From Aestuariivirga litoralis (GTDB lineage: Bacteria > Pseudomonadota > Alphaproteobacteria > Rhizobiales > Aestuariivirgaceae), in NCBI RefSeq assembly GCF_003234965.1, contig NZ_QKVK01000002.1, positions 248,001 to 312,000 of the forward strand: DNA of 64,000 nt, given 5' to 3'. The position numbers and the translations under genes were made by a program. Below the pieces are notes generated by a model. That model had not been told where the DNA came from. It saw nothing but the letters and a program-made list of their open reading frames with translations, and made no database searches. Of the stretch, positions 52,181 through 61,235 are shown piece by piece; within the stretch, counting starts at the first letter, position 1, and each line of letters starts with the position of its first letter.

Positions 52181-53725
52181 ATGAAGCCGGACGCGTTCTC
52201 GCTGGCGCGTGACAGCCTGCAGGCGCAGGAGCCTTCGGCCGGCCTCAGGCGCTTCCGGCGCCGCGGCTACCAGCGCTTCCTGGCCTTCATGGGCGACATC
52301 GACCTCGCCTTCCTGTGGAAACGCCGGTGGTTCTTCATCACCATGATCGTGGGCTTCGTGCTGATGGCGGCGCCCACGCCCGCGGGCCTCACCCATGAGG
52401 GCCAGGTGGTGCTGGTCATGTCGCTGATGGCCACCATGCTGTTCATCACCGAGCCGATCCCGCTTCCCACCGTTCCGCTGCTCATCATCGTGGGCCAGGT
52501 GGTGCTGCTGAAGGTCGACCCGACGAAGGTGGCACAGAGCCTGATGACCGACTCGGTGCTCTTCATCATGGGTTCGCTGATGCTGGCGGTGGCCATCGTG
52601 CGCCAGCGCCTCGACAAGCGCATCGCCTGGTGGATCGTGCGCATGACGGGCACCAACATCTACTGGATCAGCCTCGGCATCACCACGGTCTGCGGCATCA
52701 TCGCCTCGTTCATCGGCGAACACACGGTGGCGGCCATGATGCTGCCCGTGGGCGTTGCCCTCATCACGCTCACCTCGAACGATCCGAAGAAGGTGCACAA
52801 CCTCGCGGCCGTGCTGCTGTTCTCGATCTCCTATGGCTGTTCCATCGCCGGCGTCGCAACGCCCTCGGGCGGTGCCCGCAATGCCATCATCATCAGCTAC
52901 TGGAAGGACTTCTTCTACAATCCCGCCGATCCGGCCACGGCGCGCTACCTGATGGATTACGTGACCTGGATCACCTACGCCTTCCCGATGTTCATCCTCA
53001 GGCTGCCCATCGTCACGGCGATCCTGATCTTCACGTTCAAGCCGGAGGTCACCGACATGTCGCGCGCCATCTCGCGGCTGCGCACGCAGGTGTCGATGCA
53101 GGGGCCGATGCGCGCGTCGGAGTGGCTGACGATCCTGATCTTCGCGCTCACCATCGTGGGCTGGGTGACGCTCTCCAATACCCTGGGCCTCGGCGTCATC
53201 GCCATCGGCGGCGCCTCGCTGTTCCTCATTCTCGGGCTGGTGCGCTGGGAGGACATCAACTCCGGCGTCAACTGGGGCGTGGTGCTGCTCTATGCCGCCG
53301 CGATCTCGCTCGGCGTCGAGATGAAGGAGACGGGTGCGGCCGCATGGGTCGCCGACAACGTGTTCACCGTGATGCGCGAGATCGGCGCTTCCGACGCGCT
53401 GGGCTTCAATGCCGTCATCTCGCTCCTCACCATCGCGGTGTCGAACACCATGACGGCGGGTGCGGCTGTCGCCGTGCTCGCACCGATCGTGCTGAAGACC
53501 GCCGTGACCGCGCACCAGGACCCGATCGATGCCGGCTTCATCACCGCCATCTCCTCGGCCTTCGGCTACCTCACGCCGGCCGCCCAGCCTGCCTTCACCA
53601 TCATCTATGCCTCGGGCTTCCTGAAGGGCAGCGACTTCTTCAAGGTCGGCATCCGCATGATGGTGCTGTCCTTCATCGTGCTGATGGCGATTTCCGTGCT
53701 GTACTGGCCGCTGCTGGCTCCCTAG
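52181..53725 (+). CDS. SLC13/DASS-family sodium-coupled carboxylate carrier
   Basis: 514 residues from the ATG at 52181 (MKPDAFSLARDSLQAQ); the longer frame to 52097 overlaps the divergent dipeptidase. About 12 membrane segments are seen, with the family motifs FIGEHTVAAMMLPVGVAL and VSNTMTAGAAVAVLAPIVLK (the S-N-T sodium/substrate loop). An extended cytosolic N-terminus of about 55 residues precedes the first helix. It imports succinate-like or other carboxylates. A universal stress protein gene starts nine bp downstream, a likely regulatory partner. Confidence 0.92.
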   Translation: MKPDAFSLARDSLQAQEPSAGLRRFRRRGYQRFLAFMGDIDLAFLWKRRWFFITMIVGFVLMAAPTPAGLTHEGQVVLVMSLMATMLFITEPIPLPTVPLLIIVGQVVLLKVDPTKVAQSLMTDSVLFIMGSLMLAVAIVRQRLDKRIAWWIVRMTGTNIYWISLGITTVCGIIASFIGEHTVAAMMLPVGVALITLTSNDPKKVHNLAAVLLFSISYGCSIAGVATPSGGARNAIIISYWKDFFYNPADPATARYLMDYVTWITYAFPMFILRLPIVTAILIFTFKPEVTDMSRAISRLRTQVSMQGPMRASEWLTILIFALTIVGWVTLSNTLGLGVIAIGGASLFLILGLVRWEDINSGVNWGVVLLYAAAISLGVEMKETGAAAWVADNVFTVMREIGASDALGFNAVISLLTIAVSNTMTAGAAVAVLAPIVLKTAVTAHQDPIDAGFITAISSAFGYLTPAAQPAFTIIYASGFLKGSDFFKVGIRMMVLSFIVLMAISVLYWPLLAP

Positions 53726-53734
53726 ACTGCGACC

Positions 53735-54742
53735 ATGCTGTTCAGGCGCTCGACACTCTCGGACCGGCAGGAAGCGGCGGTGCAGAAGACGCTGCAGAAC
53801 CTCCGCGCGCAGCGCCGCAACCGCTTCCGCATCCTCGCCTGCATCGACGGCACGGAGGACTCCCTCGTCACCGTGCGCCGCGCCGCCCGCTTCTGCGTGC
53901 AGGACAATTGCGACCTGATCGTGCTGTTCGTCAGGCCCATCGATTCCGGCCTCCATTCCGGCGGGCTGCAGGTCAAGCTGGCGCGCGAGAACATGCTGGA
54001 GGCGGGTTTCGAGATCCCCGGCGTCACCAACCTGAAGGCGGCGCTGGACGTGCTGAAGCAGGAAGGGATCGACGTCGAGGGCTGGCCCAAGGAAGCCCAG
54101 CGCAGCGAGGCCTGGGGCGACCCCGCGGGCGACAACAAGCTGGAATTCAGAAGCCCCGAGGGCCGCTCGGTGGTGCTCAAGCTCAAGACAGCCCCTGACG
54201 TCGCCAACGGCATCCTCGACCAGTATGAGCTTGGTCCCTACAACCTCATCATCCTCGGCGAGCCGTCGCGCTGGCATGGCGAGTTCATGGCCTTCTTCCG
54301 CTCCGGCATCGTGCAGACGGTCACCACCATGGCGCCCTGCTCGGTGCTGGTGGCGCGCCCCAGCCTGGACCGCAAGGGCTTCTTCATCTGCACCGACGGC
54401 AGCTCGCGCTCGATGCAGGCGGTGCGCCGCGCCGCCGTGCTGGCGGAGGTGACGGGCGAGCCCATCACGCTGTTTTCGGTTGCAGATACGCCGGCCGGAA
54501 AGCCCGCGGCGGAGGAGGCGGTAGCCAATGCACGCGCATTGCTCAAGGCCATGAAGATACAGGTTGCGGAAACCAGGGTTGCCGTCGGCAATCCGGTGGA
54601 AGAAATCGTCGAGAGTGGTTCGCTCTACAAGGTGATCGTGGTAACCGACGAGGGACGTTCACGGCTGCAGAGGCTGCTGCGCGGCTCGACGGCGACGGAG
54701 GTCGTGCGCAAGGCCCGCACCAGCGTGCTGGACGTGCGGTAA
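53735..54742 (+). CDS. Two-domain universal stress protein
   Basis: 335 residues. The N-terminal UspA-like domain starts RFRILACIDGTEDSLVTVRRAARF. A second one follows from KGFFICTDGSSRSMQAVRRAAVLAE, ending with a repeated hydrophobic-charged strand (TSVLDVR). The G-x2-G-x9-G(S/T) ATP loop is only weakly kept (LGEPSRWHGEFMAFFRSGIVQTV), so nucleotide binding is uncertain. The nine bp spacing from the SLC13 gene indicates one operon and a possible role in controlling the carrier. Confidence 0.85.
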   Translation: MLFRRSTLSDRQEAAVQKTLQNLRAQRRNRFRILACIDGTEDSLVTVRRAARFCVQDNCDLIVLFVRPIDSGLHSGGLQVKLARENMLEAGFEIPGVTNLKAALDVLKQEGIDVEGWPKEAQRSEAWGDPAGDNKLEFRSPEGRSVVLKLKTAPDVANGILDQYELGPYNLIILGEPSRWHGEFMAFFRSGIVQTVTTMAPCSVLVARPSLDRKGFFICTDGSSRSMQAVRRAAVLAEVTGEPITLFSVADTPAGKPAAEEAVANARALLKAMKIQVAETRVAVGNPVEEIVESGSLYKVIVVTDEGRSRLQRLLRGSTATEVVRKARTSVLDVR

Positions 54743-54766
54743 CCGCGTTTCGAGAGGAGAACCGAC

Positions 54767-55399
54767 ATGGCGGACTACAGGCTCTGGTGCATGGGTGAAT
54801 CCGGCAATGCCTACAAGGCGGCACTGATGCTGGAACTGTGCGGGCTGCCATGGGAGCCCGTGTGGGTCGACTTTTTCCACGGCGAGACGCGCACCACGGA
54901 TTTCCGCGCGAAGCTCAACGAGATGGGCGAAGTGCCGGTGCTGGAGCATGACGGCAAGCACCTCACCCAGTCTGGCGTGATCCTCGATTATCTCGCGACG
55001 CTCACCGGCAGGTTCGGCGCCCATGACGAGGATGAGCGGCGCGAGATCTGGCGCTGGATCCTGTTCGACAACCACAAGCTCACCGCCAGCCTGGCCACGC
55101 TGCGCTATCTGATCCAGTTCGCCAAGACGGGTGAAACGCCTGTTACCGAGTTCCTGCGCGCCCGGGCGGTCAATGCACTGAAGATCGTCGACCACCATAT
55201 GGAGGGCAGGTCATTCGTGCTTGGCGAGCGCTGCACCATCGCCGACCTGTCGATGGTCGGCTATCTCTACTACGGTGATGAACTGACGGTGCCGCTCGCC
55301 GACTTCCCGCACATGGCGGCCTGGCTCCAACGGATCAAGGCGATGCCCGGCTGGAAGCACCCCTATGAGTTGATGCCGAGCGCGCCGAAGGGCCGCTGA
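54767..55399 (+). CDS. Glutathione S-transferase family protein
   Basis: 210 residues with a thioredoxin-like N-terminus (YRLWCMGESGNAYKAALMLELCGLPW), cis-Pro in EMGEVPVLEHDGKHLTQSGVIL and the C-terminal helical domain (ERCTIADLSMVGYLYYGDE, the N-capping box region). A GAGAGGAGAA ribosome site precedes the ATG by few bases. It follows the USP gene by 24 bp. The substrate is unknown. It is not closely similar to the GST at 6311. Confidence 0.9.
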   Translation: MADYRLWCMGESGNAYKAALMLELCGLPWEPVWVDFFHGETRTTDFRAKLNEMGEVPVLEHDGKHLTQSGVILDYLATLTGRFGAHDEDERREIWRWILFDNHKLTASLATLRYLIQFAKTGETPVTEFLRARAVNALKIVDHHMEGRSFVLGERCTIADLSMVGYLYYGDELTVPLADFPHMAAWLQRIKAMPGWKHPYELMPSAPKGR

Positions 55400-55402
55400 G
55401 GC

Positions 55403-56158
55403 TCAGCTTCGCGCCGGCTCCATGGCGTCGAGATATTCATCGAGGTGCTCGAGGTTCTCGAAGCGCATCCAGCCTTCCGCCGTCTCCGCCTCTACCGTGC
55501 CGTCTGACAGGATGCGCGCGGGGTGGCGGCGGATCACGCGTTCCTCCACGACGTAGAGCTGGCCGTCATCCATCACCTCTTCGTCCTCGGTGACGGTCTC
55601 TTCCTCGATGACGGCTTCCGGGGCCGCCTCCGCGGCCTCGATATCGGTTTCCGTCTCGGCAGTCGATTCGGCGTCCGCCTCGATCCCGGCCCCGGCTTCA
55701 ATGTCTTCTTCCGTTGCGGCGGTGGGCTGCTTCGGCGCCTCGCTGCGCGACTCGAAGGCCTGCTCGATCTTCTGACGGGCCTGTTCGAGCGCCTGGATGG
55801 TGTCACGCGTCGGGCGGGACACTTCCTCCTCGACGATCACCGATGCCGTTGCCACCGTCGTCGCCGCAACGGACGCCGCCGCCACTGCCGCCTTGGCGCT
55901 GCGCGGATCGAATTCCGGAATGGGCGCGGTGGCGGCCGGAATCACCGGCTCCGGGATGATGGAGCGCACCGCCGGCCGCGCCTGCAGCGCGTCGATGACG
56001 CCCCCCAGCCCGAGCGACAGGATGCCGCCCACCAGCAGTATCGCCGCCGTCTGGATGTCCATGCCGCCCGGCCGCGCCGCCGAGACGAGGAGAACGACGC
56101 CGAGAGCCACGCCCGCCGCGATCAGCAGGATGCCGCAGATCCACATCAGCCTTGCCAT
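55403..56158 (-). CDS. Hypothetical membrane protein with acidic low-complexity middle
   Basis: 251 residues that I do not recognise. Two membrane segments (about 4-28 and 36-58) are followed by an Ala/Pro linker, a short helical stretch (TIQALEQARQKIEQAFESR) and a long Glu/Ala/Thr-rich acidic region (about 150-200). A small folded end follows: GQLYVVEERVIRRHPARILSDGTVEAETAEGWMRFENLEHLDEYLD. That end looks like a compact domain found at the C-terminus of alphaproteobacterial membrane proteins. The gene is tail to tail with the GST gene, four bp apart. Confidence 0.7.
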   Translation of the reverse strand: MARLMWICGILLIAAGVALGVVLLVSAARPGGMDIQTAAILLVGGILSLGLGGVIDALQARPAVRSIIPEPVIPAATAPIPEFDPRSAKAAVAAASVAATTVATASVIVEEEVSRPTRDTIQALEQARQKIEQAFESRSEAPKQPTAATEEDIEAGAGIEADAESTAETETDIEAAEAAPEAVIEEETVTEDEEVMDDGQLYVVEERVIRRHPARILSDGTVEAETAEGWMRFENLEHLDEYLDAMEPARS

Positions 56159-56257
56159 TATCCCCTCCCCGGGCCCAATCGATTCGCCCGCAGTGTAACC
56201 TTCAGCATAAACAGCGCGGTCAGGGTTAATTTTCCATCAATCAAGGGGTTGGCGCAA

Positions 56258-57367
56258 CTATTGCCCGTCGACCACGATGCGGGGGGCAGCACGGGCCAAT
56301 CTGCCGCCTTCGAGGCTGGCCCACACCTGCCGGGCCACGTCCCGGTAGAGTGCCGTGTGCAGCGCGTCGGGCTGGGTCGCCACGATGGGTTCGCCCGAGT
56401 CGGAGCGCAGCCGCACCTCCTTGTCGAGCGGGATCTCGCCGAGGAATGGCACGCCGATGCGGCCCGCCTCCTCCTTCGCGCCGCCATGGCCAAAGATCTC
56501 ATGCCGCTCGCCGCATTTGGTGCAGGTGAAATAGCTCATGTTCTCGACAATGCCGATTACCGGCACATTCACCTTGCGGAACATGTTGAGGCCCTTGCGG
56601 GCATCGATCAGCGCCAGGTCCTGCGGGGTGGAGACGATGACGGCGCCCGACAGCGGCGTCTGCTGGGCCAGCGTCAGCTGCACGTCGCCGGTTCCGGGGG
56701 GCATGTCGATCACCATCACGTCGGCCTCGCCCCACTCGGTCTCGCGCAGGAGTTGCGTGAGCGCCGACATCACCATCGGCCCGCGCCAGATCATCGGCGT
56801 ATCCTCCGGCACGAGGAAGCCGATCGACATCACCTCCACGCCGTAGCGCTTCATCGGCTTCATCTTCTTGCCCGCGGCATCGGAGGGCTCGGGCTTGCCG
56901 GTCAGGCCGAAGAGCTTGGGGATCGAGGGGCCATAGACATCGGCATCGAGCACAGCGACCTTGAGGCCCAGCGACTTCAGCGCCAGGGCGAGGTTGACGG
57001 CCGTCGTCGACTTGCCAACGCCGCCCTTGCCCGAGGCCACAGCCACCAGGTGCTTGATGCCCGGAATGCCGCTGCCGCGCTGGCCTTGCTGCGGCTGGCC
57101 CGGCGGTTGCTGGGGGCTACGCTCGGCGGTCAGCGCCACCATGGCCTTGTCGACGCCGGGAAGGCCCAGCACGGCCTTCTCCACCGCGCCGCGCAGGGCT
57201 TCCATGGTCTTCACATGCTGCGGGCTGGTGGTGAGCGCGAACATCACCGTGCCGCCCTGGATGGCGATGTCGGAGACGAGGCCGGCCGAGACCACGTTGC
57301 CCCGCCCATCCGGGGCTGCGATGCGCTTCAGAACCGAGAGGACGTCGTCCTGGGTGACTGTGGCCAT
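56258..57367 (-). CDS. apbC: Mrp/ApbC-family iron-sulfur cluster carrier ATPase
   Basis: 369 residues. The N-terminal MIP18/DUF59 domain (about 1-90) is joined by a Gln/Pro/Gly linker to the ATPase domain with the deviant Walker A GKGGVGKST at 113-121, DADVYGPSIPKLFG and IDMPPGTGDVQLT. The CxxC needed for cluster binding is present in FTCTKCGERHEIFG. It forms and passes Fe-S clusters to apoproteins in the cytosol. The name Mrp is equally used. Confidence 0.94.
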   Translation of the reverse strand: MATVTQDDVLSVLKRIAAPDGRGNVVSAGLVSDIAIQGGTVMFALTTSPQHVKTMEALRGAVEKAVLGLPGVDKAMVALTAERSPQQPPGQPQQGQRGSGIPGIKHLVAVASGKGGVGKSTTAVNLALALKSLGLKVAVLDADVYGPSIPKLFGLTGKPEPSDAAGKKMKPMKRYGVEVMSIGFLVPEDTPMIWRGPMVMSALTQLLRETEWGEADVMVIDMPPGTGDVQLTLAQQTPLSGAVIVSTPQDLALIDARKGLNMFRKVNVPVIGIVENMSYFTCTKCGERHEIFGHGGAKEEAGRIGVPFLGEIPLDKEVRLRSDSGEPIVATQPDALHTALYRDVARQVWASLEGGRLARAAPRIVVDGQ

Positions 57368-57418
57368 GTGTTCAAAATCCTTGTTGTTCCAGTCATCTAG
57401 AACGCGGGGTGCGGGGCT

Positions 57419-58024
57419 TCAAGTGACCAGCCGCGCAACCCGGGCCCGCAGTTCGGGCAGAAGCTCCGCCAAAAACCACGGGTTCCGCTTCAGCCAGCCG
57501 CTGTTGCGCCAGGACGGGTGTGGCAGCGCGAACACCGGTGGCGAGAGCGTCAGCCCGCCGCGCCAGCCCTTCACCGCGGCATCGACCGACCCCGGCCATG
57601 CCTCGCGCATGTGCCAGCGCATGGCATGGACGCCGAGGCAGACAACCAGTTCGACCTGCCGCATCTCCGCCAGCAGCTTCGCGCGCCAGGCCGGCGCGCA
57701 TTCGGGCCGCGGCGGCAAGTCCGAGCCCTTGGCATCGAGCCCGGGAAAGCAGAAGCCCATGGGCAGGATGGCGACGTGGCGCGGGTCGTAGAATGTGTCC
57801 TCGCCGATCCCCAGCCAGGCGCGCAGCCTGATGCCCGAGGGGTCGGTGAAGGGCCGCCCGGAGGCATGCACCCGCAGGCCCGGCGCCTGGCCGGCAATCA
57901 GCAGCCGGGCGTCCGGTCCGGGTTGCAGCACCGGACGCGGCTGATGCGGCAAGGGCTTGCCCGCCTCTGCGCAGATGCGGCAGGCGCGGATCTGCGCCAG
58001 CAGATCGGGGCGCCCGCCTGCCAC
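57419..58024 (-). CDS. Uracil-DNA glycosylase superfamily protein
   Basis: 201 residues from a GTG at 58024, directly abutting the cobT stop (TGAGTG). The glycosylase motifs are GQAPG at 45-49 (water-activating region) and HPSW at 169-172 (DNA-intercalation loop), with C15 and C18 (CRIC) at the N-terminus. Only two cysteines are visible, so a 4Fe-4S cluster as in family 4/5 enzymes is not assured. It probably removes uracil or a related damaged base from DNA. A longer out-of-phase frame in this region is a shadow. Confidence 0.82.
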   Translation of the reverse strand: MAGGRPDLLAQIRACRICAEAGKPLPHQPRPVLQPGPDARLLIAGQAPGLRVHASGRPFTDPSGIRLRAWLGIGEDTFYDPRHVAILPMGFCFPGLDAKGSDLPPRPECAPAWRAKLLAEMRQVELVVCLGVHAMRWHMREAWPGSVDAAVKGWRGGLTLSPPVFALPHPSWRNSGWLKRNPWFLAELLPELRARVARLVT

Positions 58025-59050
58025 TCAGGCTTCCTTGTTGCTGACCCCCGCCGAGGCGAAGGTGGCCATGCCGCTGTGAAGCTTGGCCGCCGCCTTGACG
58101 ATGCCGGCCGCCATGGCCGCACCCGAGCCCTCGCCGAGGCGCATGCCGAGTTCGAGCACGGGCTTCAGCCCCAGCTTTTCCAGCAGCCGGCGGTGCGCGG
58201 GTTCCGCCGACAAGTGCCCCGCCACGCAATGCTCCAGCGCGTCGGGCCGCATGGCAAAGAGCACGGCAGCGGCGGCGGTGGCGACATAGCCATCGAGGAT
58301 CACCGGAATGCGCTGCAGCCGGGCGGCCAGCACCGCGCCGGCCATGGCGGCCAGTTCACGCCCACCGAGGCGGCGCAGCACTTCGAGCGGATCATCGAGA
58401 TGCGCCTTGTGGAGTGCCACGGCGCGGCGCACCGCATCGGCCTTGCGCTTCAGGCCTTCGGAATCGACGCCGGTTCCGGGTCCTACCCAGTCCTGCGCCT
58501 CGCCGCCGAACAGCCCGTGGCAGATGGCCGCCGCGATCGTGGTGTTGCCGATCCCCATCTCGCCCACGCAGAGGATGTCGCAGCCCTCGGTCGCCTCCAT
58601 GCCATAGGCCATGGTCGCGGCGCACTCGGCCTCGTCGAGGGCGGCGTCCTGGGTGATGTCGCGGGTCGGCTTCTCGAGAGCAAGTTCGAAAACCTTGAGC
58701 CCCAGGTCAAAGCTCTTGCAGATCTGGTTCACGGCGGCGCCATCGTTCTGGAAGTTGGCAACCATCTGGGCCGTGACCTCCTGCGGGTAGGCGGCAACGC
58801 CCTGGGCCACGACACCGTGGTTTCCGGCAAACACGGCAACGACGACGCGCTCCGACTTGGGCGGGTGCTGGGCCTGCCAGGCGCACAGCCATTCGCTGAT
58901 GCTTTCGAGGCGGCCCAAGGCGCCGGGCGGCTTGGTGAGCTGCCCCTCGCGGGCGCGGCAGGCGGCAACCGCATCATGGTCGGGGCCGGGAATGTCCTTC
59001 ACAAGGTTGCGAATATCGTCGAAGGGCAATCCCGTGGCAGCATTTGTCAT
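58025..59050 (-). CDS. cobT: Nicotinate-nucleotide--dimethylbenzimidazole phosphoribosyltransferase
   Basis: 341 residues, full length. Family segments include GRLESISEWLCAWQ, VAVFAGNHGVVAQGVAAYP, GEMGIGNTT and LGMRLGEGSGAAMAAGIVKAAA, in which the glutamate is the catalytic base. It makes alpha-ribazole phosphate for the lower ligand of cobalamin. It is divergent from cobS across 61 bp, so the late nucleotide-loop steps share a control region. No cobalamin riboswitch is recognisable in that short gap. Confidence 0.96.
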   Translation of the reverse strand: MTNAATGLPFDDIRNLVKDIPGPDHDAVAACRAREGQLTKPPGALGRLESISEWLCAWQAQHPPKSERVVVAVFAGNHGVVAQGVAAYPQEVTAQMVANFQNDGAAVNQICKSFDLGLKVFELALEKPTRDITQDAALDEAECAATMAYGMEATEGCDILCVGEMGIGNTTIAAAICHGLFGGEAQDWVGPGTGVDSEGLKRKADAVRRAVALHKAHLDDPLEVLRRLGGRELAAMAGAVLAARLQRIPVILDGYVATAAAAVLFAMRPDALEHCVAGHLSAEPAHRRLLEKLGLKPVLELGMRLGEGSGAAMAAGIVKAAAKLHSGMATFASAGVSNKEA

Positions 59051-59111
59051 TTGTAAAAAAGGCTCCTAGTTTCAGGCCACTTCACTACAGGATTCGGGAC
59101 TTCCACATACC

Positions 59112-59930
59112 ATGAGCGACGGGTTCGAGCCTCGCAGCGCACACCGGGGGCGGTTCCGGCCATTCGCGTCTTTCCTGATGGCGCTGCGCTTCCTTACCCG
59201 CATGCCGGTGCCCTTCGTCAGGACGGTTGATCCGCCGCCGCTGAAGGATTCGATGTACATGTTCCCGGTGGTGGGGGCCGTGGTCGGCGCGATTGCGGGC
59301 CTGGCCCTCGTGCTTGCAGACCTGGCCCGGCTGCCGGAATTGTTCTGCGGCCTGTTCGCGCTGGCCATTGCCGCGATGATCACCGGGGCCTTCCATGAGG
59401 ACGGGCTGGCGGATGTGGCGGACGGTTTCGGCGGCGGCAACACGCGCGAGGAACGCCTTGAAATCATGAAGGATAGCCGGATCGGCGCATTCGGCACCCT
59501 GACCCTCATCATCACCATCCTGGCGCGCGCCTCGCTGCTCGGGGCGCTGCTGGTGCTGAAGCCCGGCGCCATCATCCTGCTGGTCGCGGGGGCTGCTGCC
59601 TTTTCGCGCGCGCTGATGGTGGACCTGCTGTGGGCGACGCGGCCGGCGCGGGCCAACGGCCTGTCTGCCATGGCAGGCCAGCCGACGCGCAACACGACCT
59701 TGCTGGCGCTGGGAATTGGCGGGCTGTTTGCGGGGGTTGGCGGCTCCCTGGTGCTGACGCCGGAGGCCGGCGTGCTGGCCCTGGTGGCGGGCGGACTGGC
59801 ACTCGCCATGGTGCGGGGGCTCGCCATGAAGAAGATCGGCGGCCAGACCGGGGATGTGTGCGGGGCCGGACAGATCATGGCCGAAACCGCCATGCTGGCC
59901 GTCTATGCCGCCGCCGTGGCATTCCGATAA
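59112..59930 (+). CDS. cobS: Adenosylcobinamide-GDP ribazoletransferase (cobalamin synthase)
   Basis: 272 residues, integral membrane protein with six or more segments. The family signature is FHEDGLADVADGFGGG (about 95-110), followed by KDSRIGAFGTLTL and QTGDVCGAGQI near the C-terminus. It joins alpha-ribazole and adenosylcobinamide-GDP at the membrane, the step following CobT. The start (MSDGFEPRSAHRGR) has a somewhat extended, charged N-terminus. Confidence 0.95.
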   Translation: MSDGFEPRSAHRGRFRPFASFLMALRFLTRMPVPFVRTVDPPPLKDSMYMFPVVGAVVGAIAGLALVLADLARLPELFCGLFALAIAAMITGAFHEDGLADVADGFGGGNTREERLEIMKDSRIGAFGTLTLIITILARASLLGALLVLKPGAIILLVAGAAAFSRALMVDLLWATRPARANGLSAMAGQPTRNTTLLALGIGGLFAGVGGSLVLTPEAGVLALVAGGLALAMVRGLAMKKIGGQTGDVCGAGQIMAETAMLAVYAAAVAFR

Positions 59931-59981
59931 ACCGCCGTTTTTGAACTATCTTTTCAACCGGGCCGCATTACATTCGGGAGG

Positions 59982-60218
59982 ATGAACGCGCCTTACCAGA
60001 CCGCCATCGAGACGCCCTGCGTCAAGATCTGCGTCGTGGACCCGGAGACCGGTTTCTGCATCGGCTGCGGGCGCACGCGCATGGAGATCGGCGGCTGGCT
60101 CGGCATGTCGGCCGATGAGCGGCGCACCGTGATGGCGGAACTTCCCGAGCGGGTTCAGGGGCTTACGCGGCGCAAGACGCGCCGGGGCGGGCGGGCTGGA
60201 CGTCTGCAGGCCGGTTGA
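59982..60218 (+). CDS. DUF1289 small cysteine-rich protein
   Basis: 78 residues. The cysteine pattern C-x3-C-x8-C-x2-C ([22 protein letters not shown]) is the DUF1289 signature, followed by the usual [21 protein letters not shown]. The protein probably binds a metal or Fe-S cluster; function is unknown. Its 3' end overlaps the convergent dusA gene by 56 bp, and its Arg/Gly-rich tail lies in that overlap. Confidence 0.9.
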   Translation: MNAPYQTAIETPCVKICVVDPETGFCIGCGRTRMEIGGWLGMSADERRTVMAELPERVQGLTRRKTRRGGRAGRLQAG

Positions 60219-61191
60219 TCCGGTCCACCACTTCTTTCGCAGCCTTTTCAAGCACTTCGATGCCCGCACCAGGCTTCGGCGCCTGCTCCGACAGCACCCG
60301 CCGCCACAGCCGGCCGCCGGGCATTCCGTGGAACAGGCCCAGCATGTGGCGGGTGATGTTCTGCAGCCAGACGCCCTTGGCCAGCTCACTGGAAACATAG
60401 GGCTTCATCCGCTCGACCACGTCCAGGGGATCGAAGATCCCGCGGACGTCGCCGAAGATGCGGCTGTCGACCTCGGAGAGGAGCCACGGCGTGTTGTAGG
60501 CGGCACGCCCCAGCATGACGCCGTCGACGTGTTCGAGATGCGCCACGCACGCGTCGAGTGTGTCGATTCCGCCGTTGATGACGACATGCAGATGGTTGTG
60601 TTTCTGCTTGATGCGGTAGACACGCCCGTAGTTGAGCGGCGGCACCTCGCGGTTCTCCTTCGGCGACAGTCCCTTCAGCCAGGCCTTGCGGGCATGGACG
60701 ATGAAGGTCGTCACGCCGGACTGCATCACCGTCTCGACGAAGCGGGTGAAATCCTCTTCCTCGTCCTGGTCGTCGATGCCGATGCGGCACTTGATGGTGA
60801 CGGGGACCCTGACCGCATCCCGCATCGCCCCGAGACAATCCCGCACCAGTTCCGGCTCCGCCATCAGGCAGGCGCCGAAGCGGCCGGTCTGCACGCGGTC
60901 CGACGGGCAGCCGACGTTGAGGTTGATCTCGCGATAGCCGTAGTCCTCGCCCCATTTCGCGGCCTCGGCAAGGAGTTTCGGATCGCTACCGCCGATCTGC
61001 AGCGCCACGGGCTGTTCGAACGAGTCGAAACCGAGAAGCCGCTCCCGGTCGCCGTGGCGGATGGCGAGTGCGGTGACCATTTCGGTGTAAAGCAGCGCGC
61101 GCCTCGTCATCTGGCGGTGGAAGACGCGGCAGTGCCGGTCCGTCCAGTCCATCATCGGGGCGACGGAGAATGTTTTCTGTGCCTGGGTCAC
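60163..61191 (-). CDS. dusA: tRNA-dihydrouridine(20/20a) synthase
   Basis: 342 residues from a GTG at 61191 ([22 protein letters not shown]); the open frame reaching 61371 includes 60 residues of MFS-gene antisense-like sequence and is rejected. FMN-barrel features are [21 protein letters not shown], with the catalytic cysteine, and [34 protein letters not shown] is a DusA hallmark. It reduces uridines 20/20a in the tRNA D-loop. It is 44 bp downstream of the MFS gene. Confidence 0.95.
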   Translation of the reverse strand: MTQAQKTFSVAPMMDWTDRHCRVFHRQMTRRALLYTEMVTALAIRHGDRERLLGFDSFEQPVALQIGGSDPKLLAEAAKWGEDYGYREINLNVGCPSDRVQTGRFGACLMAEPELVRDCLGAMRDAVRVPVTIKCRIGIDDQDEEEDFTRFVETVMQSGVTTFIVHARKAWLKGLSPKENREVPPLNYGRVYRIKQKHNHLHVVINGGIDTLDACVAHLEHVDGVMLGRAAYNTPWLLSEVDSRIFGDVRGIFDPLDVVERMKPYVSSELAKGVWLQNITRHMLGLFHGMPGGRLWRRVLSEQAPKPGAGIEVLEKAAKEVVDRINRPADVQPARPGASCAA

Positions 61192-61235
61192 TGCGGCGAT
61201 CTCTAGCCGCCCCGGCCTGCCACATCCACCGAATT

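Noticed and set aside
52079-54277. Minus-strand open frame of 732 codons opposite the SLC13 and USP genes
   Set aside because: The Asp/His/Arg-rich product is the complement of membrane-helix codons; no domain is visible.
59051-59111. Cobalamin riboswitch between cobT and cobS
   Set aside because: The gap is only 61 bp, too short for the element, and no B12-box-like sequence is present.
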